DNA of 64,000 bases, taken from positions 31,535-95,534 of the forward strand of contig JBFICW010000003.1 of assembly GCA_041581635.1 (NCBI GenBank). Direction: 5' to 3'. The DNA is from Porticoccus sp041581635. GTDB taxonomy: Bacteria > Pseudomonadota > Gammaproteobacteria > Pseudomonadales > Porticoccaceae. Positions 43,699-52,289 of the stretch are shown in pieces. Position numbers and translations under genes: made by a program. The stretch's first letter is position 1. Each line of letters begins with the position of its first letter. Below the pieces are notes generated by a model. That model ran no database searches. It worked only from the letters and a program-made list of their open reading frames with translations, and was not told the DNA's origin.

Positions 43699-44547
43699 AT
43701 GTCTGTGGATGTTATTCCTGGAAATACTGAAGAATCGAGATCGATAACAAATCAAAGGGCCTCCTCTCCGTTGCAGGAAGAGATGCCGTTTGCTGTCGTA
43801 ATGGGCAAGGAGGTGACAGCACTTCCCAAAGATTTATATATCCCGCCAGAAGCATTAGAAGTCTTTCTTGAGGCCTTTGAGGGGCCGTTGGACTTATTGC
43901 TTTACATGATAAAGCGTCAAAATTTAGATATTCTTGAAATCAATGTAGCTGAAATAACCCGTCAGTATATGGGCTACATTGATATGATGAAGGCTATGCA
44001 GTTTGAGTTGGCAGCTGAATATCTATTGATGGCCGCGATGTTGGCTGAAATTAAATCGAGAATGCTTTTGCCGCGCCAAGTTGTGGAAGAAGATGAGGAA
44101 GACCCCAGAGCTGAATTGATTCGTCGCTTGCAGGAATATGAGCGGTTCAAGCAAGCTGCGGAGGACATTGAAGCACTACCACGTCTTGGCCGGGATGTGT
44201 TTTTGGCTAAAGCAAAGGAGCCCGATCGAAGCATGGCGCGTCCTCAACCTGATGTGGCCATGCAGGAACTTCTACTGGCCTTGTCTGATGTGCTCAATCG
44301 GGCTGAAATGTTTGAAAGCCATAAGGTTCAATTGGAGCGTCTTTCTACACGGGAGAGGATGTCCCAAGTCTTGAGTAGTTTGGTCGGCAAACAGTTTGTC
44401 CCCTTTGTTAGCCTGTTCCGTTTAAGTGAAGGGAAAATTGGGGTTGTGGTTACCTTTTTAGCGATTATGGAATTAATTAAAGAATCGCTCGTGGAAATTG
44501 TTCAAAATGAAGCTTATGGGGTTATTCATGTGAAGGCCCGTTCGTAA
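43699..44547 (+). CDS. scpA: Segregation and condensation protein A
   Basis: A 282-residue kleisin that bridges the Smc heads. The Smc-neck binding N-terminal domain has FEGPLDLLLYMIKRQNLDILEINVAEITRQY (split here by position, residues about 58-90), followed by LAAEYLLMAAMLAEIKSRMLLP and the ScpB-binding middle; the C-terminal winged helix has ERMSQVL and ELIKESLVEIVQ. The 45-residue leader before the kleisin domain is longer than in Bacillus but usual in Pseudomonas-type ScpA. It is followed by scpB; smc is about 21 kb upstream in the same window. Confidence 0.93.
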   Translation: MSVDVIPGNTEESRSITNQRASSPLQEEMPFAVVMGKEVTALPKDLYIPPEALEVFLEAFEGPLDLLLYMIKRQNLDILEINVAEITRQYMGYIDMMKAMQFELAAEYLLMAAMLAEIKSRMLLPRQVVEEDEEDPRAELIRRLQEYERFKQAAEDIEALPRLGRDVFLAKAKEPDRSMARPQPDVAMQELLLALSDVLNRAEMFESHKVQLERLSTRERMSQVLSSLVGKQFVPFVSLFRLSEGKIGVVVTFLAIMELIKESLVEIVQNEAYGVIHVKARS

Positions 44548-44579
44548 AGTTATGATGGCAGAGATTGAATATCGAGAAA

Positions 44580-45305
44580 ATGGATAGTGATCAGCTGAGA
44601 AAAATTATTGAGGGCGCTTTGCTTGCTGCAGGGCGATCTCTGGATATTAACCACCTTGAAAGGTTGTTTGATGAATTTCAGGTTCCACCTCGTGATCAGA
44701 TAGTGGCCGCTCTTGATGAGATTGAGGCAGGCTGTGCTGGCAGAGGTTATGAGCTTAAGTACACCGGGAGTGGTTATCGCTTTCAGGTGCGTCAGGAGCT
44801 GGCAGAGTGGGTTAATCGGTTGTGGGAAGAGAAACCCAAGAAGTATTCCCGTGCTCTATTGGAAACGCTGGCTCTCATTGCCTACCGTCAACCGATAACT
44901 CGTGGTGATATTGAAGAAATTCGTGGTGTGTCAGTTAGCTCCGAGATTATTAAAACCCTATTGGAGAGAGATTGGGTGCGCGTGGTGGGGCATCGAGACG
45001 TACCGGGTCGTCCTGCTCTCTATGCCACAACTAAACAGTTTCTAGATTACTTTAGCCTAAAAAATCTGGAAGAACTGCCTACCCTTAATGACATTCGAGA
45101 TATTGAAGAGATCAACCCCGAGTTGGCTCTGGAGGTTTCACAGTACGTTGTCAGTGACAACACGATTAAAGAGTCCGTTGTGAACGCTGATGAAGAAATA
45201 TTGATAGAACGAATTTCTGACGATGCACAGGATATCGCTGAAGAACTCGTAGAACCTGATTTTGATGAAGAGTCTCAATCCACTGAAAATAGCCAAGAGA
45301 TATAG
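44580..45305 (+). CDS. scpB: Segregation and condensation protein B
   Basis: A 241-residue dimeric winged-helix protein that binds ScpA. Visible are LRKIIEGALLAAGRSLDINHLERLF, RGYELKYTGSGYRFQVRQEL, the strongly conserved YSRALLETLALIAYRQPITR and IEEIRGVSVSSEIIKTLLERDWVRVVGHRDVPGRPALY. A strongly acidic C-terminal tail (from about residue 195) is typical of gammaproteobacterial ScpB. The frame also opens with a TTG at 44565; I prefer the ATG at 44580, though both ribosome sites are weak. Confidence 0.92.
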   Translation: MDSDQLRKIIEGALLAAGRSLDINHLERLFDEFQVPPRDQIVAALDEIEAGCAGRGYELKYTGSGYRFQVRQELAEWVNRLWEEKPKKYSRALLETLALIAYRQPITRGDIEEIRGVSVSSEIIKTLLERDWVRVVGHRDVPGRPALYATTKQFLDYFSLKNLEELPTLNDIRDIEEINPELALEVSQYVVSDNTIKESVVNADEEILIERISDDAQDIAEELVEPDFDEESQSTENSQEI

Positions 45306-45313
45306 TATCCCCC

Positions 45314-46141
45314 ATGTCTGAAAAATTGCAAAAAGTGCTGGCTGCTGCTGGTTATGGGTCGCGTCGTGAGTTAGAAAAGTGGATCAGTGAAGGTCGTATC
45401 AGGGTCAATGGAAAGGTGGCGACACTGGGTGACAGGGTTTCATCTGATGATACTGTTCAGGTCGATGGCAAGCGTGCCCGGTTGCCTGCCCAGGATCGAC
45501 GCATAAGGGTCTTAGTTTACAATAAGCCTGAAGGTGAAGTGTGCACCCGTTCAGACCCTGAAGGGCGAAAGACTGTGTTTGAACACCTCCCAAAGCTAAA
45601 GGATGAGCGGTGGATAGCTGTTGGTCGTCTCGATATTAATACGACAGGGCTGCTTCTTTTTACGAATAACGGTGAGTTGGCCAACAAGCTGATGCATCCG
45701 TCCTCGTGCATTGACCGGGAGTACTTGGTGAGAATCCATGGCGCTGTCGATGACGATATGATTAAGCGTTTACGAGAGGGTGTGTTGCTCGAAGATGGGG
45801 TTGCCAAATTCAGTGATGTTGTTCCTGGTGAGCGGGTTGGAACCAACGGATGGTATACCGTGGCGCTCATGGAGGGGCGAAACCGTGAGGTTCGACGCCT
45901 TTGGGAGTCGCAGAATGTAGAGGTCAACCGTCTTAAACGAGTGCGGTTTGGGCCTATTTTTATGCCATCTTATACTCGCCGAGGGCAGTGGGTTGAACTT
46001 GATGAAAAAGCACTCAATGATCTTTTGGCCTCGGTAAATATGAGAGTGGCCAAAAAACAAAAGAGGCTGTCGCCGGATGATCAGGTGCGCCGTGATCGCC
46101 AGCTGAAACGATTGCGTTCCAAAGGGCCTAGCGCAAAATAA
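45314..46141 (+). CDS. rluB: 23S rRNA pseudouridine(2605) synthase RluB
   Basis: A 275-residue RsuA-family pseudouridine synthase. An S4 RNA-binding domain (EKLQKVLAAAGYGSRRELEKW to GRIRVNGKVATLGDRV) precedes the catalytic domain with YNKPEGEVCTRSDPEGRKTV and the catalytic Asp in VGRLDINTTGLLLFTNNGEL; the family motif GRNREVRRLWESQ follows, and a basic tail closes the protein. It modifies U2605 (E. coli numbering) of 23S rRNA. It lies eight bases after scpB, an arrangement common in gammaproteobacteria. Confidence 0.93.
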   Translation: MSEKLQKVLAAAGYGSRRELEKWISEGRIRVNGKVATLGDRVSSDDTVQVDGKRARLPAQDRRIRVLVYNKPEGEVCTRSDPEGRKTVFEHLPKLKDERWIAVGRLDINTTGLLLFTNNGELANKLMHPSSCIDREYLVRIHGAVDDDMIKRLREGVLLEDGVAKFSDVVPGERVGTNGWYTVALMEGRNREVRRLWESQNVEVNRLKRVRFGPIFMPSYTRRGQWVELDEKALNDLLASVNMRVAKKQKRLSPDDQVRRDRQLKRLRSKGPSAK

Positions 46142-46230
46142 GATATTAAAAATAGGCAGGTTGTAAATTGTTTTATTGAGCTTAAGTCAGAAATAGATGA
46201 TGTGTTAATAAATAGCTTTGGATTTTTAAG

Positions 46231-47232
46231 ATGAAAAAACGAGCATTTGTCACTGGTGCAACTGGGTTTGTTGGAGGAGCTCTTGTTGAGCGACTGTCTA
46301 CCATGGGGTGGGGTATCACTGTTTTGGTTCGAGAAACTAGTGATGTTGAACGCCTTAAAGAGTTAGGTGCAACCTTGATTTTTGGTGATTTAAATAATAG
46401 TACAAGTTTTGTTGAATCTCTAAAGGGTTGTAGTACGGTTTTCCATTGTGCAGGTTTAACAGGCGTTGGCCATAGTATTGATGAGCTCCATAAAGTTATC
46501 TCGCTTGGTACTAAAAGCTTATTGGATGCATCTATAGCTGCAAACGTAAATGATTTTGTTTTTATAAGTAGTATTGTGGCCTACGAACTAAGCCCTTCTC
46601 AGAAATTTTATGATGAATTACAACCAGTGTTAAGTAGTAGCGTTGACCCATATGGTCTTGCCAAAGTGGAAGCAGAAGAAGCTTGTATAAAGGCTCATGA
46701 TAGTGGTGATATTTCAGTTAAGATTGTTAGGCCTGTTTTTATCTATGGACCAGGAGATAGGCGAGGAGGGTTTTTGCCTGAAATTGCCGCAATGATAAAA
46801 AATAACAAATTTCGAATAATAGGCGATGGTAATAATACTGTCCCCCTAATTTATATAACAGATTTGATAGATTTGTTGATGCTCTGTGCGGAGAGCAAGG
46901 GGGCACATGGAGGTATATACAATGCCAGCTCAGAAGATTCTCCAACATGGCAACAGTTTGCCGACTGTCTTTGTGGGGAGTTTCAGCTTACGCGGCCAAA
47001 ACTTGTAAGCCAAAAAATAATGTTTCTACTTGCTAGTTTGTTGGAGGGTGCCGCTAAAATTAAATTGATTCGAATACTTCCCATTAGTAAGTCTGTAGTA
47101 AAATTACTTTCGTTAAATTTAAAATTCCCATCAGACAAGGCTCGTGATCAATTCAACTTTCAACCGAAAGTAGGTTTTCAGCAGGGAATTAGAGAGAGCA
47201 AGCCGATGTTAAAAGAGCTGCTAGATGTTTGA
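46231..47232 (+). CDS. NAD-dependent epimerase/dehydratase (extended SDR) family protein
   Basis: A 333-residue extended short-chain dehydrogenase. The Rossmann motif is TGATGFVGGALVERL, the first acidic region FGDLNN, and the active-site Y-x3-K is DPYGLAKVEAEEA; RPVFIYGPGDRRGG follows. The sequence resembles 3-beta-hydroxysteroid dehydrogenase/dihydroflavonol reductase-like and sugar epimerase members; the substrate is not determinable. It is A+T-richer than the rluB and yciK genes on either side and pairs with an acyltransferase gene 42 bases on, suggesting modification of a surface sugar or lipid. Confidence 0.82.
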   Translation: MKKRAFVTGATGFVGGALVERLSTMGWGITVLVRETSDVERLKELGATLIFGDLNNSTSFVESLKGCSTVFHCAGLTGVGHSIDELHKVISLGTKSLLDASIAANVNDFVFISSIVAYELSPSQKFYDELQPVLSSSVDPYGLAKVEAEEACIKAHDSGDISVKIVRPVFIYGPGDRRGGFLPEIAAMIKNNKFRIIGDGNNTVPLIYITDLIDLLMLCAESKGAHGGIYNASSEDSPTWQQFADCLCGEFQLTRPKLVSQKIMFLLASLLEGAAKIKLIRILPISKSVVKLLSLNLKFPSDKARDQFNFQPKVGFQQGIRESKPMLKELLDV

Positions 47233-47274
47233 TTGTAATACTTACTCGTTGTCAAGATTCTAGAGATATAGTTT

Positions 47275-48549
47275 ATGTCAAAAGAAACTGGGGTTTTTTC
47301 GCTAAAAAATAATTTCTCTGCATTGCATTCCCCCCCTCCGAATCAGCTTAGACCAGTCGATGGGCTTAGAGGTCTGTCCATTCTTTTGGTGCTAATAATT
47401 CATAGCTTTTGGTTTTTATCTATATTTGATGATAAAGCGACAGAGTTTTTTTATGCATCACCTGTTTGGCTGAACTGGGTTTACAATGGTGAGCTTGGTG
47501 TCGATATTTTTTTTGTGATCAGTGGATTTTTGATATCTTCGATTCTGATGGCCGAATATCGTGATACGGGGGGGATACAATTTTCTCGATTTTACAAACG
47601 TCGATTTATGCGGCTGATGCCAGCATATGTTTTAGCAATTATTCTTGGTCTTTTGTTGCTACCAAAAAATCAGGAGTATGTCTGGTCAAATTTACTATAT
47701 ATAAACAACCTTTTGCCAGCAGAAACACACTTTATGCCTTGGACATGGTCTCTGGCCATAGAAGAACAGTTCTATTTTATATTTCCTTTGTTATTGGTGT
47801 GTTCTCTAAGCCTTAAGAAAAAAAATGCTCTTTTTCTTCTTGTGGGGGTCTTGTTTTTAAGCTCATTTTTGATTCGCTATTTGGTCATCAAGCATTATCA
47901 GTTATCCCTTCCAGTCTGCTGGTATGAAGGGGCATGTGAAGGGTTCTATCGTGTTATAGACTCTATATATGTAAAGCCATGGACTCGTTTTGGTAGTTTT
48001 CTACCCGGTATTTTTGCTGCTTATCTGCATGTCTTTCATCGGGAGGCCCTCGTCAAGTTGTTTGATAGGCAGGTAAAACGTATAAATATATTTGTTATGC
48101 TGGCAGTGCTGATCGTTTTAATTGTGATGTCTATACCAGTAAATAATCAACTTATTACATATAGCGATAATTTTAGTGTGGCCTACTATGTCAGTTATAG
48201 GAATCTATTTACTGTCGCTGTAGGAATGATTTTATTGGCCAGTTTATATTGTAAAAGGGGTCTTTCGCGTGGGATTGCCATTGGGCTGTCTTCTCGTGCT
48301 CTTTATTTTATAGGCCAGTTAGCATACTCAGCATACTTGCTTCACCCTTTTGTCTTTGGGCTCATATACGCCATTCTTTATCAAGAGGCAGCAGCTTTTT
48401 CTTTTTGGCAAAAAATTGGGGTAGTAATAACTATAGGTTTTCCGTTGACGTTCTTGTTTGCGGGAATAGTCTATCTTTTTATAGAGCGCCCATTTATGAA
48501 TCTTAGAGGCAACGTAGAGCGCCTACCTGAAACACTTGTTGAGAGTTAG
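47275..48549 (+). CDS. Acyltransferase family 3 (OafA/YrhL-like) membrane protein
   Basis: A 424-residue integral membrane acyltransferase with about ten hydrophobic helices. Diagnostic are RPVDGLRGLSILLVLIIHSFW with its catalytic-type His, GELGVDIFFVISGFLISSIL, FYKRRFMRLMPAY and the SLAIEEQFYFIFPLLL motif. Such enzymes O-acetylate lipopolysaccharide, peptidoglycan or exopolysaccharide, or acylate antibiotics; the acceptor is unknown. It follows the SDR gene closely and shares its A+T-rich composition. No separate SGNH domain is fused. Confidence 0.88.
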   Translation: MSKETGVFSLKNNFSALHSPPPNQLRPVDGLRGLSILLVLIIHSFWFLSIFDDKATEFFYASPVWLNWVYNGELGVDIFFVISGFLISSILMAEYRDTGGIQFSRFYKRRFMRLMPAYVLAIILGLLLLPKNQEYVWSNLLYINNLLPAETHFMPWTWSLAIEEQFYFIFPLLLVCSLSLKKKNALFLLVGVLFLSSFLIRYLVIKHYQLSLPVCWYEGACEGFYRVIDSIYVKPWTRFGSFLPGIFAAYLHVFHREALVKLFDRQVKRINIFVMLAVLIVLIVMSIPVNNQLITYSDNFSVAYYVSYRNLFTVAVGMILLASLYCKRGLSRGIAIGLSSRALYFIGQLAYSAYLLHPFVFGLIYAILYQEAAAFSFWQKIGVVITIGFPLTFLFAGIVYLFIERPFMNLRGNVERLPETLVES

Positions 48550-48587
48550 ATTGTGACGTTGACGTTCTTTAATGAGGGTATGATTTA

Positions 48588-49331
48588 TTAAGCATCAAGA
48601 GATTGCCCAGTGATACCCTCGCTATCAGCTCCCATAAGGTATAGATAAAGAGGCATTATATCTTCGGGCGTTTTGATCGTAGAAGGGTCTTCTGCAGGGT
48701 AGGCGGCAGCGCGCATTCTAGTTCGTGTGGCGCCAGGATTGATGCAGTTAACCCGAATATTGCTAACTCCCTCCAATTCATTTGCCAATACCTGAGACAT
48801 TCCTTCGGTGGCAAATTTTGATATAGCGTAAGCACCCCAGAACGGCTTTCCTACCCGTCCAACACCTGATGTAGTAAAAATAATTGAAGCGCTTTCAGAT
48901 TTTTCAAGTAGTGGGAGCAATGCTTTAGTCATCATAAATTCAGCGGTGACATTTACCTGCATAACTTTCTGCCAAGTGCTTAATTTGTAGTTGGCAATTG
49001 GTGTGCGCTGGCCGAGTTCTCCGGCATTGTGAAGCAGGCCATCCAATTTGCCGAAGCTTTCCTCAAGTCGATCATGCATATCTTCATAGTCTTTTTCAGA
49101 AGCTCCCTCTAGGCATATAGGGTAAATGGCGGGTTGTGGGCCGCCAGACGATTCAATGGCGTCATAAATCTGTTCAAGTTTAGGTACGGTGCGGCCGATC
49201 AGAATAACGGTTGCTCCATGGGCCGCAAGGGTTTTTGCTGCAACAGCACCGATGCCGTCTCCCGCGCCGGTAACAGCAATAACTTTCCCTTCTAATAAGT
49301 TGTCAGGGGCGTTGTAATTCTGAGGATCCAT
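48588..49331 (-). CDS. yciK: YciK family short-chain oxidoreductase
   Basis: A 247-residue classical SDR. It has VTGAGDGIGAVAAKTLAAHGA, LLHNAGELGQRTP, the catalytic Ser-Tyr-Lys in FTTSGVGRVGKPFWGAYAISK and RVNCINPGATRTRMR, closely matching YciK. The substrate is not known. It is downstream of mupP and ubiG on the minus strand, the same order as in Pseudomonas aeruginosa (ubiG-mupP-yciK), which supports the call. Confidence 0.9.
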   Translation of the reverse strand: MDPQNYNAPDNLLEGKVIAVTGAGDGIGAVAAKTLAAHGATVILIGRTVPKLEQIYDAIESSGGPQPAIYPICLEGASEKDYEDMHDRLEESFGKLDGLLHNAGELGQRTPIANYKLSTWQKVMQVNVTAEFMMTKALLPLLEKSESASIIFTTSGVGRVGKPFWGAYAISKFATEGMSQVLANELEGVSNIRVNCINPGATRTRMRAAAYPAEDPSTIKTPEDIMPLYLYLMGADSEGITGQSLDA

Positions 49332-49346
49332 GGTATTTAATTTTCC

Positions 49347-50027
49347 TTAAAGTATGAGTTCTAGCAGCTGGGTCGCACAACTGACGGTGTGGTCGGCGCC
49401 CCACAAGGTTGGGTCTTCATTCTGGTCAATGTAGCCATATGTAGCAGCAATGGTAGTGGTTCCCGCACGCCGTCCCGCTTCTATGTCTCGCTGGTGATCC
49501 CCGATATACACCGTATCACTTGGCGAAATCCCGACCTGTTTGCAGGCTAAAACTACGGATTCAGGGTCAGGTTTTGTTTTGCTGACATGGTCGGGGCAGA
49601 TAATTGTGGCCGGAGGCGGAGAAAGAGGGAGTTGCTCAAGAATTGCTAACGTGTAGCTCTCTGGCTTGTTGGTTACGATTCCCCATGGAATTTGGTTTTC
49701 ACCCAGTGTGTAGAGCAGTTCTGTGATGCCTGTAAATGGGTGGGTTTGATCTGCTAAATTATCCATGTATAGCGATAGCAGTTCTTGGCGGATAGGTTCA
49801 AATTCAGGGTGCTGTTCATCCAATTCGAATACTTTTTTCACAATGCCCACTGAGCCGTGGGTAACCAATTGGCGAATACTTTCTGCGGGTAGCAGGGGTA
49901 GCCCCTTTTTAGCAAGCAGTAAATTAGTTGCGGTTAGAAAGTCTGGGGCTGTATCGAGTAGCGTTCCGTCAAGGTCAAATAAGACCGCCTGGAATCGAGG
50001 GAGAATGATTTGCTTGGTGTTAGGCAT
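49347..50027 (-). CDS. mupP: HAD-IA phosphatase, probable N-acetylmuramic acid 6-phosphate phosphatase MupP
   Basis: A 226-residue HAD phosphatase with motif I FDLDGTLLDTAPDF, motif II region WGIVTNKPE, lysine in VSKTKPDPESV and motif IV YIGDHQRDIEAGRRAG. Sequence alone fits phosphoglycolate phosphatase (Gph) or MupP. Its position between ubiG and yciK is that of Pseudomonas MupP, which recycles peptidoglycan sugars and contributes to fosfomycin tolerance; hence the name, with Gph as the alternative. Its start overlaps the ubiG stop by one base. Confidence 0.85.
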   Translation of the reverse strand: MPNTKQIILPRFQAVLFDLDGTLLDTAPDFLTATNLLLAKKGLPLLPAESIRQLVTHGSVGIVKKVFELDEQHPEFEPIRQELLSLYMDNLADQTHPFTGITELLYTLGENQIPWGIVTNKPESYTLAILEQLPLSPPPATIICPDHVSKTKPDPESVVLACKQVGISPSDTVYIGDHQRDIEAGRRAGTTTIAATYGYIDQNEDPTLWGADHTVSCATQLLELIL

Positions 50028-50749
50028 CAGGCGGGCTTTCGTGCGTAGACAAGATAGTTTACATCTACATTATTATCGTTGAGGCGATAATTTTTTGTCA
50101 GGGGGTTGTAGACCATACCTGTCATTGTTTGTAGTTCAAGACCGCACTCCCTAATCCAGTTACACAGTTCTGAAGGGCGAATAAATTTTCCGTAATCATG
50201 GGTGCCTTTAGGTAGCATTTTAAGCAAGTATTCGGCACCAATAACCGCAAAGAGATAGGCTTTCGGGTTGCGGTTAATTGTCGAAAAGTAGAGGTGCCCG
50301 CCAGGTTTTACCAGCTTGGCACAGGCGGCAATGACGGAGCTTGGGTCTGGAACGTGTTCAAGCATTTCCAGGCAGGTAACGATGTCATATTCTCCTGGAT
50401 GCTGCTCGGCCATTTCCTCCGCAGTGCACTGTTGATAATTGACTGAGATACCGGTTTCCAAACTGTGTAGTTGAGCGACAGCCAGTGGTGCTTTACCCAT
50501 ATCAATACCGGTTACCTCTGCGCCCCTGTGTGCCATTGATTCGGCCAGGATCCCACCGCCACATCCAACGTCTAGTAGTGTGCATTCCGCCACGGGCGAG
50601 TGTTGGTCTACCCAGTTAGCTCTCAGTGGATTAATGTCGTGAAGTGGCTTGAATTCACTTTCCTGGTCCCACCAGCGACTTGCCAAAGCTTCAAACTTGG
50701 CAATTTCAGCCCGGTCAATGTTTTGTGGTGAGTGGTTGAATTCTGACAT
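50027..50749 (-). CDS. ubiG: Ubiquinone biosynthesis O-methyltransferase UbiG
   Basis: A 240-residue SAM-dependent methyltransferase. Recognisable are the N-terminal NIDRAEIAKFEALASRWWDQ and EFKPLHDINPLRANWV, the SAM-binding LLDVGCGGGILAESMAHRGA, VTCLEMLEHVPDP and YLFAVIGAEYLLKMLPKGTH, all diagnostic for UbiG. It performs both O-methylations of ubiquinone synthesis. It is co-directional with mupP and yciK and follows the mtaD-like gene. Confidence 0.96.
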   Translation of the reverse strand: MSEFNHSPQNIDRAEIAKFEALASRWWDQESEFKPLHDINPLRANWVDQHSPVAECTLLDVGCGGGILAESMAHRGAEVTGIDMGKAPLAVAQLHSLETGISVNYQQCTAEEMAEQHPGEYDIVTCLEMLEHVPDPSSVIAACAKLVKPGGHLYFSTINRNPKAYLFAVIGAEYLLKMLPKGTHDYGKFIRPSELCNWIRECGLELQTMTGMVYNPLTKNYRLNDNNVDVNYLVYARKPA

Positions 50750-50801
50750 TAATGCATTCCGATATGACTGTTGATGGTTGTTGCTCGATAGTTAGATGCT
50801 G

Positions 50802-52124
50802 TTAACCGTTGGCAATTTTTCGTTGCCACTGTCGTGCCTTGGTGAGTATTTCGTGCTCATTCAGGGTTTTTAATTGTCTATCTAGCATTAGGGCGACACC
50901 ATTGACCCAAAGGTGGCTTACTCGGCTACCTGAATGGGTGTAAACCAATTGAGAGGCGGGATTATACAGTGGTTCTGACTCAATTGTCCCGAGATCTACA
51001 GCAGCTAAGTCGGCGCTTTTACCACATTCAATGCTGCCAATTTGATCGTCCCAGCCCATCGCTTTTGCGCCGTTGATCGTTGCCATCTGTAGCGCTGTAT
51101 GAGCATCGATGCTACCTGCGTCACCTGATACCGCTTTGGCAATCAGCGCTGCTGTGGATAGCTCACCAAACAGATCAAGATTGTTGTTGCTGGCAGCGCC
51201 ATCGGTGCCTAGCGCTGTGTTAATACCTTGATCCAGTAATTTTGTTGTTGGGCAAAAACCACTGGCTAATTTTAGGTTAGACGTTGGGCAATGTATGACG
51301 TGGGCGTTATATTCAACCAGTGTGGCTATGTCATTTTCGTTTAACTGGGTCATATGAACACATTGAGTCAGTGGTGAGAGCATCCCCAGTTCAACGAGTC
51401 TCTGTATTGGTCTAACACCGTGTTCTGTCAGGCTGTCGATAATTTCCTTTTCCGTTTCATGTAGGTGAATTTGTACACAGCAATCCAGCTCCTCTGCGTA
51501 AGTGGCAACTTTTTCTAGTGGCTCGTTAGATAGGGTGTAGGGTGCATGGGGCCCGAAAGCAATACGAATAAGTTCCCGGTCTTTGTAATCGTCGCGTAAT
51601 TGGAGCCCCTTATGGATGTAGTCATCTGAACCCCTTCCCCAGGCTGAGGGAAAATCAAAGACTGGAAAAGTGATCTGGCTACGCATCCCTGTGTGGCTTG
51701 CAATGTCTGCGGTGCAGTCCGGGAAAAAATACATGTCTGAGAAACAGCTGGTTCCGCTGCGAATCATCTCAGCTATAGCGAGTTCAGTGCCGGTTCGGAC
51801 AAATTCTTCGCACACCCATTGTTGCTCTGTGGGCCAGATGTGTTTCTCGAGCCATGTTTGCAGGGGCTGGTCATCGGCATAGCCACGGAGCAGCGTCATG
51901 GCTGCATGGCCGTGAGCGTTCACGAGCCCTGGCATAAGTACATGATGCGGTAGCTCAATAAACTCTTTGGCAATGTATCTTCTCGCAGCCTCCGAGGTTG
52001 GGAGGATGGCTACAATTCTGCCCTGATCTACAGCGACTGAGCAGTCTTCAAATACTTTCCCCTTTGGGATGATAGGGATTATCCAGCGTGCTGAGATGAG
52101 AAGGTCAATAGAAGTGGCGGCCAT
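50802..52124 (-). CDS. mtaD: TRZ/ATZ family amidohydrolase, probable methylthioadenosine/S-adenosylhomocysteine deaminase
   Basis: A 440-residue metal-dependent amidohydrolase. The metal site is visible in PGLVNAHGHAAMTLLRGYADD, CVQIHLHETEKE, VIHCPTSNLKLASGF and LGTDGAASNNNLDLF; W-L-E-K-H-I-W-P near residue 90 is typical of the MtaD/SsnA subgroup. The family deaminates adenosine-like compounds such as methylthioadenosine. It holds the same position as PA3170 in Pseudomonas, beside ubiG and divergent from gyrA. The exact substrate needs biochemical proof in other species. Confidence 0.88.
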   Translation of the reverse strand: MAATSIDLLISARWIIPIIPKGKVFEDCSVAVDQGRIVAILPTSEAARRYIAKEFIELPHHVLMPGLVNAHGHAAMTLLRGYADDQPLQTWLEKHIWPTEQQWVCEEFVRTGTELAIAEMIRSGTSCFSDMYFFPDCTADIASHTGMRSQITFPVFDFPSAWGRGSDDYIHKGLQLRDDYKDRELIRIAFGPHAPYTLSNEPLEKVATYAEELDCCVQIHLHETEKEIIDSLTEHGVRPIQRLVELGMLSPLTQCVHMTQLNENDIATLVEYNAHVIHCPTSNLKLASGFCPTTKLLDQGINTALGTDGAASNNNLDLFGELSTAALIAKAVSGDAGSIDAHTALQMATINGAKAMGWDDQIGSIECGKSADLAAVDLGTIESEPLYNPASQLVYTHSGSRVSHLWVNGVALMLDRQLKTLNEHEILTKARQWQRKIANG

Positions 52125-52221
52125 CGCGTGGCTGTTCCTTGGGTGATAGTTGGATGTGGCAGTATACCCTCACAAAAAAGATCATTAAACAAAGACATAG
52201 GGGACGAAGATTGGACATTTT

Positions 52222-52231
52222 GTGGTATCAT
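52222..52231 (+). promoter_or_regulatory. Candidate extended -10 element of gyrA
   Basis: TGTGGTATCAT contains TG-G-TATCAT, an extended -10 form, about 60 bases before the gyrA ATG. No good -35 box is at the right distance, as expected for extended -10 promoters. Confidence 0.4.
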
Positions 52232-52289
52232 CCCGCGCTTATTTTAGCGGCTTTGCCGCTAGTGGGCATCAAAGGGAATAAGCAGCAGT

